32,389 nt of DNA from an uncultured Alphaproteobacteria bacterium (GTDB lineage: Bacteria > Pseudomonadota > Alphaproteobacteria > Thalassobaculales > Thalassobaculaceae), in the NCBI GenBank assembly GCA_937776645.1, contig CALMRI010000031.1, positions 37,501 to 69,889 on the forward strand. Reading direction: 5' to 3'. Position 1 is the first letter of the stretch; each line of letters starts with the position of its first letter. This document shows positions 16,428-26,698 of this stretch, piece by piece. A program made the translations under genes and the position numbers. Below the pieces are notes generated by a model. The model was not told where the DNA came from. It did not search any database and saw only the letters and a list, made by a program, of their open reading frames with translations.

Positions 16428-16526
16428 CTAGGGCTTGAAGAAAGGTAGAGTGGCGAAAACCGTGCCAAGTATCACGATGACGAGTATAATGGGTTGAGTA
16501 AAGTTAGGCAGATTCTCACATATCAA
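16428..16526 (-). CDS. Candidate 32-aa single-pass membrane protein between sucB and lpdA
   Basis: In the 111-bp gap between sucB and lpdA a reverse frame encodes (M)[11 protein letters not shown], then a strongly hydrophobic stretch [18 protein letters not shown], and ends KP at TAG (16428-16430). Possible starts are TTG 16526, overlapping the sucB stop, or CTG 16511; no ATG or clear Shine-Dalgarno sequence is seen. The helix of about 18 apolar residues and its exact fit in the operon gap are suggestive, but chance cannot be excluded. If real it would be an inner-membrane miniprotein co-expressed with the oxoglutarate dehydrogenase genes. Confidence 0.3.
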   Translation of the reverse strand: MICENLPNFTQPIILVIVILGTVFATLPFFKP

Positions 16527-17817
16527 TCAGCAGCCGGCGCGGGTCTTCGATCGCCTCTTTCACCCGCACCAGGAAGGTCACGGCCTCGCGGCCATCGACG
16601 ATGCGGTGATCGTAGGATAGCGCCAAATACATCATCGGGCGAATCTCGACCTTGTTGCCGATCGCCATCGGTCGGGGCTGGATCTTGTGCATGCCCAGAA
16701 TACCGGATTGCGGCGGGTTGAGGATCGGCGAGGACATCAGCGAGCCGTAAACGCCGCCGTTGGAAATTGTGAACGTGCCACCGCTCATCTCGGCTAGGGT
16801 CAGCTGGCCGTCCCGGGCCCGGCGCCCGAAATCGTCGATGGTTTTCTCGACATCGGCAAAGCCCAGCACGTCGGCATCCCTCAGCACCGGCACCACGAGA
16901 CCCTGCGGCGTGCCAACTGCGACACCGATATCGTAGTAATTCTTGTAAATGATTTCATCACCGTAAACCTCGGCATTCACCGCCGGCAGTTCCTTAAGCG
17001 CATTGACGCAGGCCTTGACGAAGAATGACATGAAGCCAAGCCGGACGCCGTGTTTCTTTTCGAAGGCGTCGCGGTATTCGGCCCGCATCTGCATCACCAG
17101 CCCCATGTCGGCCTCGTTAAAGGTGGTCAGCATGGCAGCGTTGTTCTGCGCTTCCTTCAGACGCCGGGCGATCGCCTTGCGCAGCCGGCTCATCGTCACC
17201 CGCTCCTCGCGGGGATCGTCGGCACGTGGCGGTAGCGGCGCTGTTGGTGTCGGACCCAGGGCTGATGGAGCAACCGCGGACGTGCCGTAGGCCTTAGCGG
17301 TGCCGGCCTCTATCGCGGCTTGAACATCCGGTTTGGTCAACCGGCCACCCTTGCCGCTCGGCTTGATCCGAGCCGGGTCGAGATTGTTGTCCTCAATCAA
17401 TTTACGCACTGCCGGCGACAGCGTCTTAACGGCGTAAGTACCGGATCTCGGCGGCGGAGTAGTCGGCGGTGATGGTTGGGTGGGCGCTGGCGTTAAGGCC
17501 GTCGTGGCTGAAGGTTGCGCGGGTGAAGATTGTTTGGCGGGGCTTGCCTCTGCGCTCGGCAGGCGAACCGAACCGGTGGCGCCCTCGACAATCGTACAAA
17601 GCAGCGCCCCAACCTCGACATTGGCGCCCGCCTCCGCGTTGATCTCGGCGACGGCACCAGCAACCGGGGAATTGATTTCCAGGGTCACCTTATCGGTCTC
17701 CAACTCGACCAACGGCTCGTCAACGGCTACCGCCTCGCCCGGCTGCTTACGCCAGTTCGCGACCGTGGCCTCGCTCACCGATTCACCAAGCACAGGTACC
17801 CTTACTTCAGTCACCAT
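16516..17817 (-). CDS. sucB: Dihydrolipoyllysine-residue succinyltransferase, 2-oxoglutarate dehydrogenase E2
   Basis: The 433-residue E2 core of the 2-oxoglutarate dehydrogenase complex transfers the succinyl group from lipoate to CoA. The lipoyl domain is at 1-77 with the lipoylated Lys43 (ETDKVTLE). A Pro/Ala/Thr/Ser-rich linker follows (~85-125), then the E1/E3-binding domain ([32 protein letters not shown], ~135-170) and a second linker. The acyltransferase domain ends with the catalytic [18 protein letters not shown] precedes the ATG at 17817. It sits 50 bp behind sucA and ahead of lpdA in one transcription unit. The succinyltransferase assignment rests on adjacency to a clear sucA and on the single lipoyl domain. 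Confidence 0.97.
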   Translation of the reverse strand: MVTEVRVPVLGESVSEATVANWRKQPGEAVAVDEPLVELETDKVTLEINSPVAGAVAEINAEAGANVEVGALLCTIVEGATGSVRLPSAEASPAKQSSPAQPSATTALTPAPTQPSPPTTPPPRSGTYAVKTLSPAVRKLIEDNNLDPARIKPSGKGGRLTKPDVQAAIEAGTAKAYGTSAVAPSALGPTPTAPLPPRADDPREERVTMSRLRKAIARRLKEAQNNAAMLTTFNEADMGLVMQMRAEYRDAFEKKHGVRLGFMSFFVKACVNALKELPAVNAEVYGDEIIYKNYYDIGVAVGTPQGLVVPVLRDADVLGFADVEKTIDDFGRRARDGQLTLAEMSGGTFTISNGGVYGSLMSSPILNPPQSGILGMHKIQPRPMAIGNKVEIRPMMYLALSYDHRIVDGREAVTFLVRVKEAIEDPRRLLIDM

Positions 17818-17867
17818 CGTATTCCCCGATACCTTTCACAGCTTTTCCCATCACCGTTCGACCGGCT

Positions 17868-20780
17868 TTATTCGGCGGCCTGCCGCCGGGTCGCTCTGCG
17901 GTCGGCGGATTTACCAGTCACGACGGTCAACGCCTCATTGACCAACGCTTCCTGCTCACAAACATGACGTCGGTGATTGCCTGTCGCCGGCGAGGCTGCC
18001 TCGGGTCGGCCGACATAGACCGGTCGTTTGCAAGCGCCATCGAGTTCGATCAGCACGTTTTCGATCCGGCGGTCAAGATATGTCCAGGCCCCCATGTTCC
18101 GCGGCTCTTCCTGGCACCAAACCACCTCAGCTTGGGGAAAGCGCGCCAATTCCTGGGTCAGGGTGGCGCGGGGAAATGGATAGAGCTGTTCCAGGCGCAG
18201 AAAGAAAACGTCCGTGATCCCGCGCTTGGCGCGTTCCTCCCGCAGATCGAAATAGACCTTGCCGGAGCATAAGACAACGCGTTTGACGTCTTGGTCGTCG
18301 CACAGCACTTCGTTGTCGTACATCACTCGATGGAACGTGGTTTCCGGCCCCATTTCCACCAATGTCGAGACGCTGTGCTTGTGACGCAGCAGCGATTTCG
18401 GCGTCATGATGACTAGCGGTTTACGAAAATCGCGGCGCATCTGACGCCGCAGCACATGGAAATAGCTAGCTGGGGTCGAGCAGTTCACCACCTGCATGTT
18501 GTCCTGGCCGCAGAGTTGCAGGTAGCGCTCAAGGCGGGCCGAGGAATGCTCCGGCCCCTGGCCTTCGTAACCATGCGGCAACAGCATCACCAGACCGGAC
18601 ATGCGCAACCATTTGTGCTCGCCGGAACTGATGAACTGGTCAACAATAACCTGCGCGCCGTTAGCGAAGTCGCCGAATTGCGCCTCCCACAGGATCAGCG
18701 CATTTGGCTCTGCCTGGCTAAAACCATATTCAAAGCCGAGCACCGCCGCTTCCGATAACGGACTATCGATCACCTCGAACGGCATCTGACCCTCAACCAA
18801 ATGATTGAGCGGGGTGTAACGGTCCTCGGTTTCCTGATCAACCCAGACGGAATGGCGATGTGAAAAGGTACCGCGCCCGGAATCCTGACCACTCAGGCGA
18901 ACCCCGTTGCCCTCGATCAGGAGCGAACCGAACGCCAATGCCTCGGCAACCGCCCAATCGAAGCCCTCACCGGTCTCGAACATAGCTTTTTTCTGGTTCA
19001 GGACCCGGCGCAGCTTGTTGTTGATGGTAAGGCCATCCGGTACCGAGTAGAGGGTCTTCCCGATTCGTCGCAGCGTATCGATTCCCACCGACGTCTGGCC
19101 GCGCCGTTCATCGCCGTGAGCAGCCTTGAACTCGGACCATTTGCCATCGAGCCAATCGGCTTTATTCGGCTTGTAGTTGACGCCGGCCTCGAATTCCTCG
19201 TTCAGATGCACATTTTGCTCGTCGACCATGGCATTGCCCCCGCCGGGCTCGATCAAGCCTTCGCCTTCCAGACGCCGGGCATAGATCTCGCGGGCCGAAG
19301 GATGGTTTGCAATCTTCTTGTACATCGCCGGCTGGGTGAACATCGGCTCGTCACCCTCGTTATGGCCAAGGCGTCGGTAGCCGATAATATCGAAGACCAC
19401 GTCGACACCGAACTCCTGGCGGAACTCGGTGACAATACGAGCCGCATGAATGACCGCCTCTGCATCGTCGGCATTCACATGAAAAATCGGTGCCATAACC
19501 ATCTTCGCCACATCCGTCGAGTAGGGCGAGGAACGCGAATAGGACGGGCTGGTGGTGAATCCGATCTGATTGTTGATAATCACATGGATCGTACCGCCGG
19601 TCCGATAGCCCCGCAGCTCCGAAAAATCAAAAGTCTCGGCAACAATCCCCTGGCCCGCGAAGGCCGCGTCGCCATGCATGATCAGGCCAAGAACCTTCTT
19701 ACGATCGGTGTCGCCGCGCTGCGCTTGCTTGGCCCGCACCCGACCGATCACCACCGGGTTCACCACCTCCAAATGCGATGGATTAGCGTTCAAGGTAAGA
19801 TGCACCATCTTGTCGTCGAACGTTCGGTCGGCCGAGACGCCCATGTGGTACTTCACGTCTCCCGACCCGGCGACGTCTTCAGGATTGGCCGGGTTGCCGA
19901 GAAATTCCGAGATAATGGCGCGGAACGGCTTGTCGAGGAAATTGGAGAGCACGTTCAGCCGGCCGCGATGTGCCATGCCTACGACAACTTCTTCCAGCCC
20001 AAGTTGACTGCCGCGCTTGAGGATCTGTTCAAGCGCCGGGATCACCGCTTCACAACCATCCAAGCCAAACCGCTTGGTGCCGACGTATTTCGTTGCCAGA
20101 AACTTCTCGAAACACTCAGCGGCGGTCAGACGCTCCAGAATGGTTTTCTTACCCATGGCGGTAAAATCGGTCTGGTTCTGAATCTCTTCGATACGGCGTT
20201 GGATCCAGATTTTCTGAGCCGGGTCCTGCATATGCATGTATTCGACGCCGATGCTACCACAATAGGTCTTCTCGACAGCGGCAATGATCTCGCGAAGCGT
20301 GGCGACCTCGAGCCCGAGCACATTGTCGATGAAAATCGGCCGGTCCCAATCATCCGACCCAAATCCATAATGGCTTGGATTCAGTTCCAAATGCGGTTCC
20401 GGGGCGGCAAGCTGAAGCGGATCGAGATTGGCTTTGAGATGACCGCGTATGCGATAAGCGCGAATCAGCATGATGGCCCGTAGCGAATCCAGGGTCCCGC
20501 GGCGGATGTCGACCTCGGAGGCGGCACTCGCAGCATTGTTGGGCTTCGCTAGCGCCGGTTCGGCTTCTGCCTGACCGATGATCCGTGTCGCTTTCGGCGC
20601 CCAACTGGCGCCGCGCATTTCTCCATGCACCGCAGCGGCGCCGTCGGCCAACGCCGCAAAGCACGTCCGCCAGCTTGCGTCGACGGTATCGGGATCATCC
20701 AGAAACCGTTCATAAAGTTCAGCAATATAGGGCGCATTCGCACCGCTCAGAAAGCTGGGATCGTCGAGAAGTGTCATCAT
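17868..20780 (-). CDS. sucA: 2-oxoglutarate dehydrogenase E1 component
   Basis: A 970-residue homodimeric ThDP-dependent E1 that decarboxylates 2-oxoglutarate and succinylates lipoate on E2. The N-terminal segment (SFLSGANAPYIAELYERFLDDPDTVDASW, 9-37) is the E2-interaction tail typical of OdhA/SucA. Catalytic landmarks are GMAHRGRLNVL (268-278), the NPSHLE loop (333-338), the ThDP/Mg motif HGDAAFAGQG (369-378) with NNQIGFTT (403-410), and GHNEGDEPMFTQP. The pyrimidine-binding half is complete (SEAAVLGFEYGFS, GYEGQGPEHSSARLERYLQLC). The frame is unbroken over 2.9 kb. The start is ATG 20780 (ATG 20777 is next to it), preceded by AGGTAAG. It is separated from sucD by 67 bp and from sucB by 50 bp. 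Confidence 0.98.
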   Translation of the reverse strand: MMTLLDDPSFLSGANAPYIAELYERFLDDPDTVDASWRTCFAALADGAAAVHGEMRGASWAPKATRIIGQAEAEPALAKPNNAASAASEVDIRRGTLDSLRAIMLIRAYRIRGHLKANLDPLQLAAPEPHLELNPSHYGFGSDDWDRPIFIDNVLGLEVATLREIIAAVEKTYCGSIGVEYMHMQDPAQKIWIQRRIEEIQNQTDFTAMGKKTILERLTAAECFEKFLATKYVGTKRFGLDGCEAVIPALEQILKRGSQLGLEEVVVGMAHRGRLNVLSNFLDKPFRAIISEFLGNPANPEDVAGSGDVKYHMGVSADRTFDDKMVHLTLNANPSHLEVVNPVVIGRVRAKQAQRGDTDRKKVLGLIMHGDAAFAGQGIVAETFDFSELRGYRTGGTIHVIINNQIGFTTSPSYSRSSPYSTDVAKMVMAPIFHVNADDAEAVIHAARIVTEFRQEFGVDVVFDIIGYRRLGHNEGDEPMFTQPAMYKKIANHPSAREIYARRLEGEGLIEPGGGNAMVDEQNVHLNEEFEAGVNYKPNKADWLDGKWSEFKAAHGDERRGQTSVGIDTLRRIGKTLYSVPDGLTINNKLRRVLNQKKAMFETGEGFDWAVAEALAFGSLLIEGNGVRLSGQDSGRGTFSHRHSVWVDQETEDRYTPLNHLVEGQMPFEVIDSPLSEAAVLGFEYGFSQAEPNALILWEAQFGDFANGAQVIVDQFISSGEHKWLRMSGLVMLLPHGYEGQGPEHSSARLERYLQLCGQDNMQVVNCSTPASYFHVLRRQMRRDFRKPLVIMTPKSLLRHKHSVSTLVEMGPETTFHRVMYDNEVLCDDQDVKRVVLCSGKVYFDLREERAKRGITDVFFLRLEQLYPFPRATLTQELARFPQAEVVWCQEEPRNMGAWTYLDRRIENVLIELDGACKRPVYVGRPEAASPATGNHRRHVCEQEALVNEALTVVTGKSADRRATRRQAAE

Positions 20781-20847
20781 GTCTTACCTGTCTTCGTTCC
20801 GGTAGCGCGGCAAATCTGCCGCACCCCCTGTCCATCCGGCTGTTTCC

Positions 20848-21723
20848 CTATCCCTTAAGTAAATCGACCATCGTAGATCCCAATGCCGCCGGTGAGTCGG
20901 CCACCCGGATGCCAGTGGAACGCATCGCTTCCATCTTATCCTCGGCGCCGCCCTTGCCTCCGGCAATGATCGCGCCAGCATGTCCCATGCGCCGACCCGG
21001 CGGAGCGGTGAGCCCGGCGATAAAGCCGACCACCGGCTTTTTAACCCTATGGTGCTTCAGAAACGCCGCCGCATCCTCCTCGGCCGAGCCGCCAATTTCG
21101 CCGATCATGACGATGGATTCGGTTTCATCGTCGCCCAGGAACATCTCCAGACAATCGATGAAATTAGTGCCGTTCACCGGGTCGCCACCAATCCCGATAC
21201 AGGTTGATTGGCCTAAGCCGGCCGCCGTGGTCTGCGCCACCGCCTCATAGGTTAGGGTTCCGGAGCGCGAGACAATCCCCACCGAACCACGTTTGTGAAT
21301 ATGACCGGGCATGATGCCGATCTTGCATTCGCCCGGGGTGATCACACCCGGGCAATTGGGCCCGATCAACCGGCTGGCCGAACCTTCGAGGCGGCGCTTT
21401 ATTCGCACCATGTCGAGTACCGGAATGCCCTCGGTGATGCAGATCACCAAGGGCAGTTCCGCCTCGATGGCCTCAAGGATGGAATCCGCCGCGAAGGGCG
21501 GGGGAACATAGATCACCGTGGCATTGGCCCCGGTTGCCTCGACGGCTTGACCAACCGTGTCGAACACTGGCAAGCCAAGATGGCTCTGCCCACCCTTCCC
21601 CGGAGTCACGCCGCCAACCATCCTGGTGCCATAGGCGATCGCTTGCTCGGAATGGAAAGTGCCCTGACTGCCGGTGAACCCCTGGCAGAGAACCTTGGTA
21701 TCCCTACCAACCAGCACAGCCAT
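20848..21723 (-). CDS. sucD: Succinate-CoA ligase, alpha subunit
   Basis: The 291-residue alpha subunit of succinyl-CoA synthetase makes ATP or GTP while converting succinyl-CoA to succinate. The CoA-binding Rossmann part shows FTGSQGTFH (17-24) and PPPFAADSI. The phosphorylated histidine is His248 in [11 protein letters not shown], and [10 protein letters not shown] and NCPGVI are standard. The ATG at 21723 shares its A with the TGA of sucC (TGATG), giving strict coupling of the two subunits. It is followed by sucA after 67 bp. Confidence 0.98.
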   Translation of the reverse strand: MAVLVGRDTKVLCQGFTGSQGTFHSEQAIAYGTRMVGGVTPGKGGQSHLGLPVFDTVGQAVEATGANATVIYVPPPFAADSILEAIEAELPLVICITEGIPVLDMVRIKRRLEGSASRLIGPNCPGVITPGECKIGIMPGHIHKRGSVGIVSRSGTLTYEAVAQTTAAGLGQSTCIGIGGDPVNGTNFIDCLEMFLGDDETESIVMIGEIGGSAEEDAAAFLKHHRVKKPVVGFIAGLTAPPGRRMGHAGAIIAGGKGGAEDKMEAMRSTGIRVADSPAALGSTMVDLLKG

Positions 21724-22919
21724 CAGGCGGCCTCCCGCACGGCTTTGACAATCTTTTCGGCTGCGTCGCCAAGATTGCCCGCCGAGATGATTGGCAAACC
21801 ACTATCGGCCATGATTTTCTTGCCGAGATCCACGTTGGTTCCTTCCAGCCGCACCACCAACGGCACATTTAGGCTAACGTCGCGGGCCGCGGCCACCACC
21901 CCTTCGGCGATGACGTCGCAGCGCATGATGCCGCCGAAGATATTAACAAGAATCCCCTCGACGTTTGGATCGGACAGGATAAGCTTGAACGCTGCCGTGA
22001 CCCGCTCCTTGGTGGCACCACCGCCGACATCAAGGAAGTTAGCCGGGTCGCCCCCATAGAGCTTGATGATATCCATGGTCGCCATGGCAAGCCCCGCGCC
22101 GTTCACCATGCAACCGATGCTACCGTCTAGCTTGACGTAATTGAGTTCATGTTTCGCCGCTTCCAATTCCGCCGGATCTTCTTCGTTTTCGTCACGAAGC
22201 TCGGCGATGTCGGGGTGGCGGAATAAGGCGTTGTCATCGAAGTTCATCTTGGCGTCGAGCGCCAACACCTCGCCGGCGGCGGTCACTACCAGCGGATTCA
22301 CCTCGACCATCGAGGCGTCCAATTCAACGAACATCCTGTACAGGCTTTGCAGAAACTTGACCGCCGAGCCGACTTGCTTGCCTTCCAGGCCGAGGCCGAA
22401 GGCGATGCTACGCGCGTGGTGCGGCTCCAGGCCGGTGACCGGGTCAATGGCGACCGTGATAATTCTCTCGGGTGTCTCGGCGGCCACCTCCTCGATTTCC
22501 ATTCCCCCCTCCGTGGAGGCCATCACGGTGATCCGGCTGGTGACCCGATCAATCAGAAACGAGAGGTAAAGCTCCCTGGCGATATCGCAGCCATCCTCGA
22601 TATAGAGGCGCTTGACCTCCTTGCCCTCGGGACCGGTCTGTTTGGTGACCAGGATATAGCCTAGCATCTGGGCGGCGCTGGCCGCCACCTCATCAATGCT
22701 TTTGACAACCCGGACACCGCCCCTGCCACCCTCGTTACCCTTGAAGCGCCCGACCCCACGGCCACCGGCATGGATCTGGGATTTCACCACATAGACTGGG
22801 CCACCCAATTCCCCAGCGACCGATACCGCTTCCTCGGGGGTATAGGCGACTTTGCCCTTGGGAACAGCGACCCCGAACTTGGCCAGGAGCTGCTTGGCCT
22901 GATACTCGTGAATGTTCAT
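21723..22919 (-). CDS. sucC: Succinate-CoA ligase, beta subunit
   Basis: The 398-residue ATP-grasp beta subunit of succinyl-CoA synthetase. It starts [17 protein letters not shown], the family's near-invariant N-terminus, so ATG 22919 is secure. The nucleotide-binding region ([18 protein letters not shown], ~45-63), the EVNPLVV strand and the C-terminal CoA-ligase domain ([19 protein letters not shown], then [14 protein letters not shown]) are complete. The stop overlaps the sucD start by one base. It lies 225 bp downstream of mdh, the widest gap in the operon. Confidence 0.98.
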   Translation of the reverse strand: MNIHEYQAKQLLAKFGVAVPKGKVAYTPEEAVSVAGELGGPVYVVKSQIHAGGRGVGRFKGNEGGRGGVRVVKSIDEVAASAAQMLGYILVTKQTGPEGKEVKRLYIEDGCDIARELYLSFLIDRVTSRITVMASTEGGMEIEEVAAETPERIITVAIDPVTGLEPHHARSIAFGLGLEGKQVGSAVKFLQSLYRMFVELDASMVEVNPLVVTAAGEVLALDAKMNFDDNALFRHPDIAELRDENEEDPAELEAAKHELNYVKLDGSIGCMVNGAGLAMATMDIIKLYGGDPANFLDVGGGATKERVTAAFKLILSDPNVEGILVNIFGGIMRCDVIAEGVVAAARDVSLNVPLVVRLEGTNVDLGKKIMADSGLPIISAGNLGDAAEKIVKAVREAA

Positions 22920-23015
22920 ATCGGTCCGTTTTCGCTGAGGAAGTGTTTCTACGTAACAATGCCGGCGTCACCAACCCGCTGATCGCCCGTTGCGATGCGT
23001 CGAACCGCTCGCGTC

Positions 23016-23041
23016 ATTTTATGTTCCAAAAAGCGCCCTCA
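23016..23041 (-). promoter_or_regulatory. Weak internal promoter candidate before sucC
   Basis: In the mdh-sucC gap the reverse strand carries TAAAAT (23016-23021), a five-of-six match to the -10 consensus, with TTGAGG 15 bp upstream. The spacer is short and -35 only fair. An AT-rich tract beside it contains two near-copies of GCGCT(A)TTTTTG. If functional it would let sucCDAB-lpdA be expressed apart from mdh. Confidence 0.2.
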
Positions 23042-23106
23042 AAAATAGCGCCATCACAAACGTAGTTTAGGCCCGGCGATGGTGCCGTGCAACCGGCGAG
23101 CAGCCC

Positions 23107-23136
23107 GGCTGGGGTCGCGGCTCCGAGACTCCAGCC
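23107..23136 (-). promoter_or_regulatory. Intercistronic hairpin right after mdh
   Basis: GGCTGG (23107-23112), GTC (23114-23116) and CG (23118-23119) pair with CG, GAC and CCAGCC (23124-23136) around a 4-nt loop, with two single mismatches. The structure starts 8 nt beyond the mdh stop codon. It lacks a U-tract, so partial termination or mRNA processing that sets the mdh to suc ratio is more likely than full termination. Confidence 0.4.
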
Positions 23137-23144
23137 AAGACAAC

Positions 23145-24478
<1,334 letters not shown>

Positions 24479-24539
24479 AGAAAAATTCAACCGGCGTGTT
24501 CCGGCCCTACCCGGCGAATCAGCTAATCCGGCACACCGG
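24479..24539 (-). terminator. Rho-independent terminator candidate of zapE
   Basis: On the reverse strand, just after the zapE stop, CCGGTGTGCCGG (24539-24528) pairs with CCGGAACACGCCGG (24504-24491) through two CCGG/CCGG blocks and a GTG/CAC block, with one mismatch, a 2-nt bulge and a 23-nt loop. TTGAATTTTTCTT follows directly, a proper U-rich tail. It separates zapE from the mdh operon. Confidence 0.5.
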
Positions 24540-24546
24540 GCCCTGA

Positions 24547-25692
24547 TCAGGCTGCCACGGCGGTGTCTGATCGGGTGAATTCGACATAGTCGGCAGATTG
24601 CATTTCCATAAGCCGAGAGACCGTGCGCTCAAATTCAAAACCCCAATCATCCCCTGAATACAAGTCCTGCGGCGGTGCATCCGCCGACATCATCACATGC
24701 ACATGATTGTCATAAAGCGTGTCGATCAAGGTCACGAACCGCCTCGCCGCATCGCGCCGTTCGCTGTTCAAAACCGGCACCCCGGAAATGATCACCGAGC
24801 GGTATCGTTTTGCAATGGCAAGAAAATCTCCCGGGCCAAGCGGCGAACCACAAAGATCGTCGAAGCCGAATTGCGCCACCGTGCCATCGGCTTTTGGCAC
24901 GACAATTTCGCGGCCGCGAAATTCGATCCGTTCCGGCTTGCCCAGGCGACCGTCGGTCAGGTCGTCGAAGGTTAGATTCAACGCCGCATCCGCCTCGGGG
25001 CCCGACGGCATGTGATACACATTCATGCCCTTCAGGCGGTCCAGGCGATAATCCTTTCCATCCGCCAGATGCAGCACCTTCAGACGCTTTTGCAGCACCA
25101 CGATGAACGGCAGAAACAGATCCCGCTGCAAGCCCCCCTTGTAGAGATCATCCGGATGCCGGTTCGAGGTCGCCACGACGACCACGCCCAGCTCAAACAT
25201 TGCGTGGAACAGCCTTGAGACGATCATCGCGTCGGCAATATCGCGGACTTCGAATTCATCGAAGCAAAGTAGCCAATTCCGCTCGGCGAGCCGCGCCGCG
25301 GTTGGTCTAATCGGCTCGGTGGCTTTCGATACATCGTTGGACTGACGCCATTGATGAATGAGTTCGTGGGTTTCCTGCATAAATTCATGGAAATGAACCC
25401 GGCGCTTGCGCTCCACCTCCGCCCCGTCGAAGAACAAGTCCATCAACATCGATTTACCGCGCCCGACCGAGCCGTGAATGTATAGCCCGCATGGCGGATC
25501 GTTTGGGGTCCGTTTGCCAAAGCCAAGTCGGGTTGTCCATTTGCTCTTGATCGACGCCGGGCGGTAGCCATGCAATTTCTCGTGCAGAGTTTGCAATTCG
25601 GCCACCGCCGCCGCCTGCGCTGGGTCGGGATTAACCTCGCCCGAAGCGATCAGAGCATGGTACCGGGCACTCGGACCTTGGCTGACTGTCAT
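24547..25692 (-). CDS. zapE: Cell division protein ZapE (AFG1-like ATPase)
   Basis: A 381-residue AFG1/ZapE-type P-loop ATPase. Bacterial ZapE associates with the Z-ring; mitochondrial AFG1 relatives act in respiratory-complex quality control. Walker A GSVGRGKS is at 74-81, followed by MLMDLFF and the family's RRVHFHEFM. Walker B is LLCFDEFEV at 141-148, with VVATSNRHPDDLYKGGLQR as the sensor region. The frame is open to 25746 and would overlap the SDR gene, but ATG 25692 (MTVSQGPSARYHALI) matches the family start, has AGGAG upstream, and leaves a 14-bp gap to the SDR stop. It is therefore probably co-transcribed with the SDR gene and ends before a terminator-like hairpin. Confidence 0.95.
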   Translation of the reverse strand: MTVSQGPSARYHALIASGEVNPDPAQAAAVAELQTLHEKLHGYRPASIKSKWTTRLGFGKRTPNDPPCGLYIHGSVGRGKSMLMDLFFDGAEVERKRRVHFHEFMQETHELIHQWRQSNDVSKATEPIRPTAARLAERNWLLCFDEFEVRDIADAMIVSRLFHAMFELGVVVVATSNRHPDDLYKGGLQRDLFLPFIVVLQKRLKVLHLADGKDYRLDRLKGMNVYHMPSGPEADAALNLTFDDLTDGRLGKPERIEFRGREIVVPKADGTVAQFGFDDLCGSPLGPGDFLAIAKRYRSVIISGVPVLNSERRDAARRFVTLIDTLYDNHVHVMMSADAPPQDLYSGDDWGFEFERTVSRLMEMQSADYVEFTRSDTAVAA

Positions 25693-25706
25693 TTGAGCCC
25701 GCGCTC

Positions 25707-26456
25707 CTATCGCCCGCCGGCGACATCTATGATGGCGCCGGCACAATAGCTGGAGCCCTCACCAAGCAGCCAGACGATCACGTCGGCGACTTCCGCCGGT
25801 TGGCCGACGCGGCGCATCGGAATACTCGGCACCGCATTGACGGCGCGGTCCGGCAGACCGGCGGCGGCATGGATTTCGGTATCGATCATTCCTGGGGAAA
25901 CCGCATTGACCCGAATGCCCTCGACCGCCACCTCGCGAGCTAGGCCGAGGGTGAAGGAATCCACCGCGCCTTTCGAGGCGGCGTAGTGCACAAATTCGTT
26001 CGGGCCGCCCAATCGCGAGGCGACCGAGCCCAGGTTGACAATCTGACCACCGGCGCCGCCATTCTTGGTCGACATACGCTTCACCGCCTCACGACACGAC
26101 AGCATCAAGCCGACGACGTTCAAGCTGATCACCTGACGCATGGCCTCGGCCGTCATGTCCTCGACCCGGGTGCCGCGTCCGGTGGTGCCGGCGCTGGTTA
26201 CCAATCCCTTGACCGGACCGAGTTCCCGCTCGGCGGTCTCGAACAGCCGCAGGATATCAGCCTCCTCGTTCATATCGCCCTGAATGGCCACCGCCTTGCA
26301 GCCAGCCGCCCGGACCTGCAGAGCCACACGATCAGCCGCCGCCGCGTCGCGCGCGTAATTCACCGCGACGTCCCAGCCCTCCGCCGCCGCGCGAATAGCC
26401 GTCGCGGCGCCGATACCGCGGCTACCGCCGGTCACAATCAACAACCCCTTGCTCAC
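25707..26456 (-). CDS. SDR family oxidoreductase (FabG/glucose dehydrogenase-like)
   Basis: A 249-residue classical SDR. Cofactor loop TGGSRGIG is at 9-16. The catalytic residues are Ser144, Tyr158 and Lys162 (YAASK), with Asn113; the structural motif is TSAG instead of NNAG. Asn33-Tyr-Ala-Arg after beta-2 (VAVNYARD) suggests NADP(H). The frame extends to ATG 26534, but GTG 26456 is preferred: GGGAG precedes it by about six bases and it gives the standard N-terminus VSKGLLIVTGGS. An overlapping ATG at 26458 is out of frame and hits TGA at once. It sits upstream of zapE and diverges from the epimerase gene. It is not in a fatty-acid cluster, so FabG proper is unlikely. Confidence 0.88.
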   Translation of the reverse strand: MSKGLLIVTGGSRGIGAATAIRAAAEGWDVAVNYARDAAAADRVALQVRAAGCKAVAIQGDMNEEADILRLFETAERELGPVKGLVTSAGTTGRGTRVEDMTAEAMRQVISLNVVGLMLSCREAVKRMSTKNGGAGGQIVNLGSVASRLGGPNEFVHYAASKGAVDSFTLGLAREVAVEGIRVNAVSPGMIDTEIHAAAGLPDRAVNAVPSIPMRRVGQPAEVADVIVWLLGEGSSYCAGAIIDVAGGR

Positions 26457-26698
26457 ATACCGCTCCCTGGGTTTGATCTGATTTTCAATCTTACTTGGTT
26501 TCCGGCGCTTTTGCCGACAAGGTAAACCATGCATTAACGATCAGCTTTTCCGCGGCCGCCATCGCTGCCGGACTATGGAGGGCTCCACAGGGGTTTTCGA
26601 CGGCGGTTAGGACAGCCTAAAGTCTGGGCGAAAAGATGGCAATCCGAAGGCAAAACGCTAAACTGTAACTAATTCCCACCCCCAGTCGGACGGGTACC

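Noticed and set aside
19116..20483. A 455-codon forward ORF
   Set aside because: It is exactly antisense to sucA, whose frame and motifs are complete. GC-rich codon bias opens such mirror frames, and its translation shows no family features.
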